The notes under the pieces were generated by a model. The model was given only the letters and a program-made list of their open reading frames with translations, did no database searches and was not told the origin of the DNA. Below, piece after piece: positions 5,045 to 5,422 of a stretch of DNA of 5,422 nt. The translations under genes were made by a program, and so were the position numbers. Positions within the stretch are counted from its first letter, which is position 1. Each line of letters starts with the position of its first letter. This stretch comes from Planctomycetales bacterium (GTDB lineage: Bacteria > Planctomycetota > Planctomycetia > Planctomycetales > Planctomycetaceae), in assembly GCA_020050375.1 (NCBI GenBank), contig JAGVKR010000262.1:1-5422 (forward strand), given 5' to 3'.

Positions 5045-5422
5045 TCAAGCGGCGGCATCCTGTGCCGCGACATCGTCGGCCGCAGGCCGGCGGAGCGGCC
5101 AGACCCATTGCCACCAGGCGACCGCTTGAACGACGATCACGACGAGCATCACGGCCGCCGCCAGCAGGTACGGGGCGCGATGGTCCACTACCGAAGCGAG
5201 CCACCCGCCCGCGACCGTGCCGATCGCCATCCCGGCGGCGAGCGTGGCTTCGTGAATGCCAGCCGCCAGCGCACGCCGTTCCTGCGAGCTGCCGGCCGTG
5301 CTGTAGAACAAGCCCGAAAAATAATTGTACCCGACGAGCTGCCCCAGCAGAGCCAGGCCGATGAACAGCGTGATCGCCGATTCGGCCCGCGCGATCGCGA
5401 CCAGGCCGACGATCGCCAGCAC
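5045..5422 (-). CDS. major facilitator superfamily transporter, C-terminal fragment
   Basis: The visible part is the last 125 residues, ending at the stop codon 5045-5047; the 5' end lies beyond the right edge. The first codon in view is GTG and is most likely an internal Val, because the window opens inside a membrane helix. Hydrophobic segments at about residues 1-12 (cut), 16-40, 57-79 and 84-104 fit transmembrane helices 9 to 12 of a twelve-helix MFS protein. The short loop QERRALAAGIHEATLAAGMAIGTVAGGWL between the second and third segments resembles the TM10-TM11 region of MFS efflux-type carriers. The tail RRPAADDVAAQDAAA is polar and presumably cytoplasmic. The substrate cannot be told. 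The gene converges on the regulator gene. No intrinsic terminator of its own is evident. Confidence 0.8.
   Translation of the reverse strand: MLAIVGLVAIARAESAITLFIGLALLGQLVGYNYFSGLFYSTAGSSQERRALAAGIHEATLAAGMAIGTVAGGWLASVVDHRAPYLLAAAVMLVVIVVQAVAWWQWVWPLRRPAADDVAAQDAAA

Noticed and set aside
4413..5204. Minus-strand 263-codon frame across the regulator, terminator and transporter tail.
   Set aside because: It runs antisense through the regulator and across a strong terminator, overlaps the MFS gene in another frame, and has no recognisable domain.

Overview
The window looks like chromosomal DNA from a GC-rich planctomycete. The evidence is an exported NPCBM-domain protein, an exported prenyltransferase/squalene-cyclase-type repeat protein and a small HTH plus receiver-like regulator, all of which are protein types common in that phylum. 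This assignment is an inference from protein style; there is no rRNA or other phylogenetic marker here.

The left two thirds is a minus-strand cluster read from right to left. It begins with an alpha/alpha-toroid repeat protein with a signal peptide (start at 3253). A four-base ATGA overlap follows, then an NPCBM-domain protein with a signal peptide (2171 to 888). After a 53-base gap holding a small hairpin comes the N-terminal 278 residues of a beta-ketoacyl-ACP synthase (start at 834), which runs off the left edge. The first two genes are almost certainly co-translated. The ketosynthase may belong to the same transcript, but its functional link to the two exported proteins is unknown.

Between the cluster and the next gene is about 1 kb (3254 to 4301) with no convincing gene. 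It holds a tandem heptamer array, an 11-base palindrome and several short inverted repeats. It must contain the divergent promoters for both sides, although no clear sigma-70 promoter can be read by eye.

On the plus strand is a 190-residue regulator (4302 to 4874). It has an excisionase/MerR-like helix-turn-helix and a receiver-like domain that keeps the phospho-acceptor Asp and the KPF lysine but has lost most of the acidic pocket. It has a good ribosome binding site and ends at a textbook rho-independent terminator (4996 to 5036). Just beyond, converging from the right edge on the minus strand, is the C-terminal third of a major facilitator superfamily transporter (stop at 5045).

I see no mobile element, CRISPR array, tRNA or rRNA. 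The most interesting points are the overlapping pair of exported proteins of unknown role, the fourfold beta repeat in the NPCBM protein, the degenerate receiver domain, and the structured intergenic region with its heptamer array.
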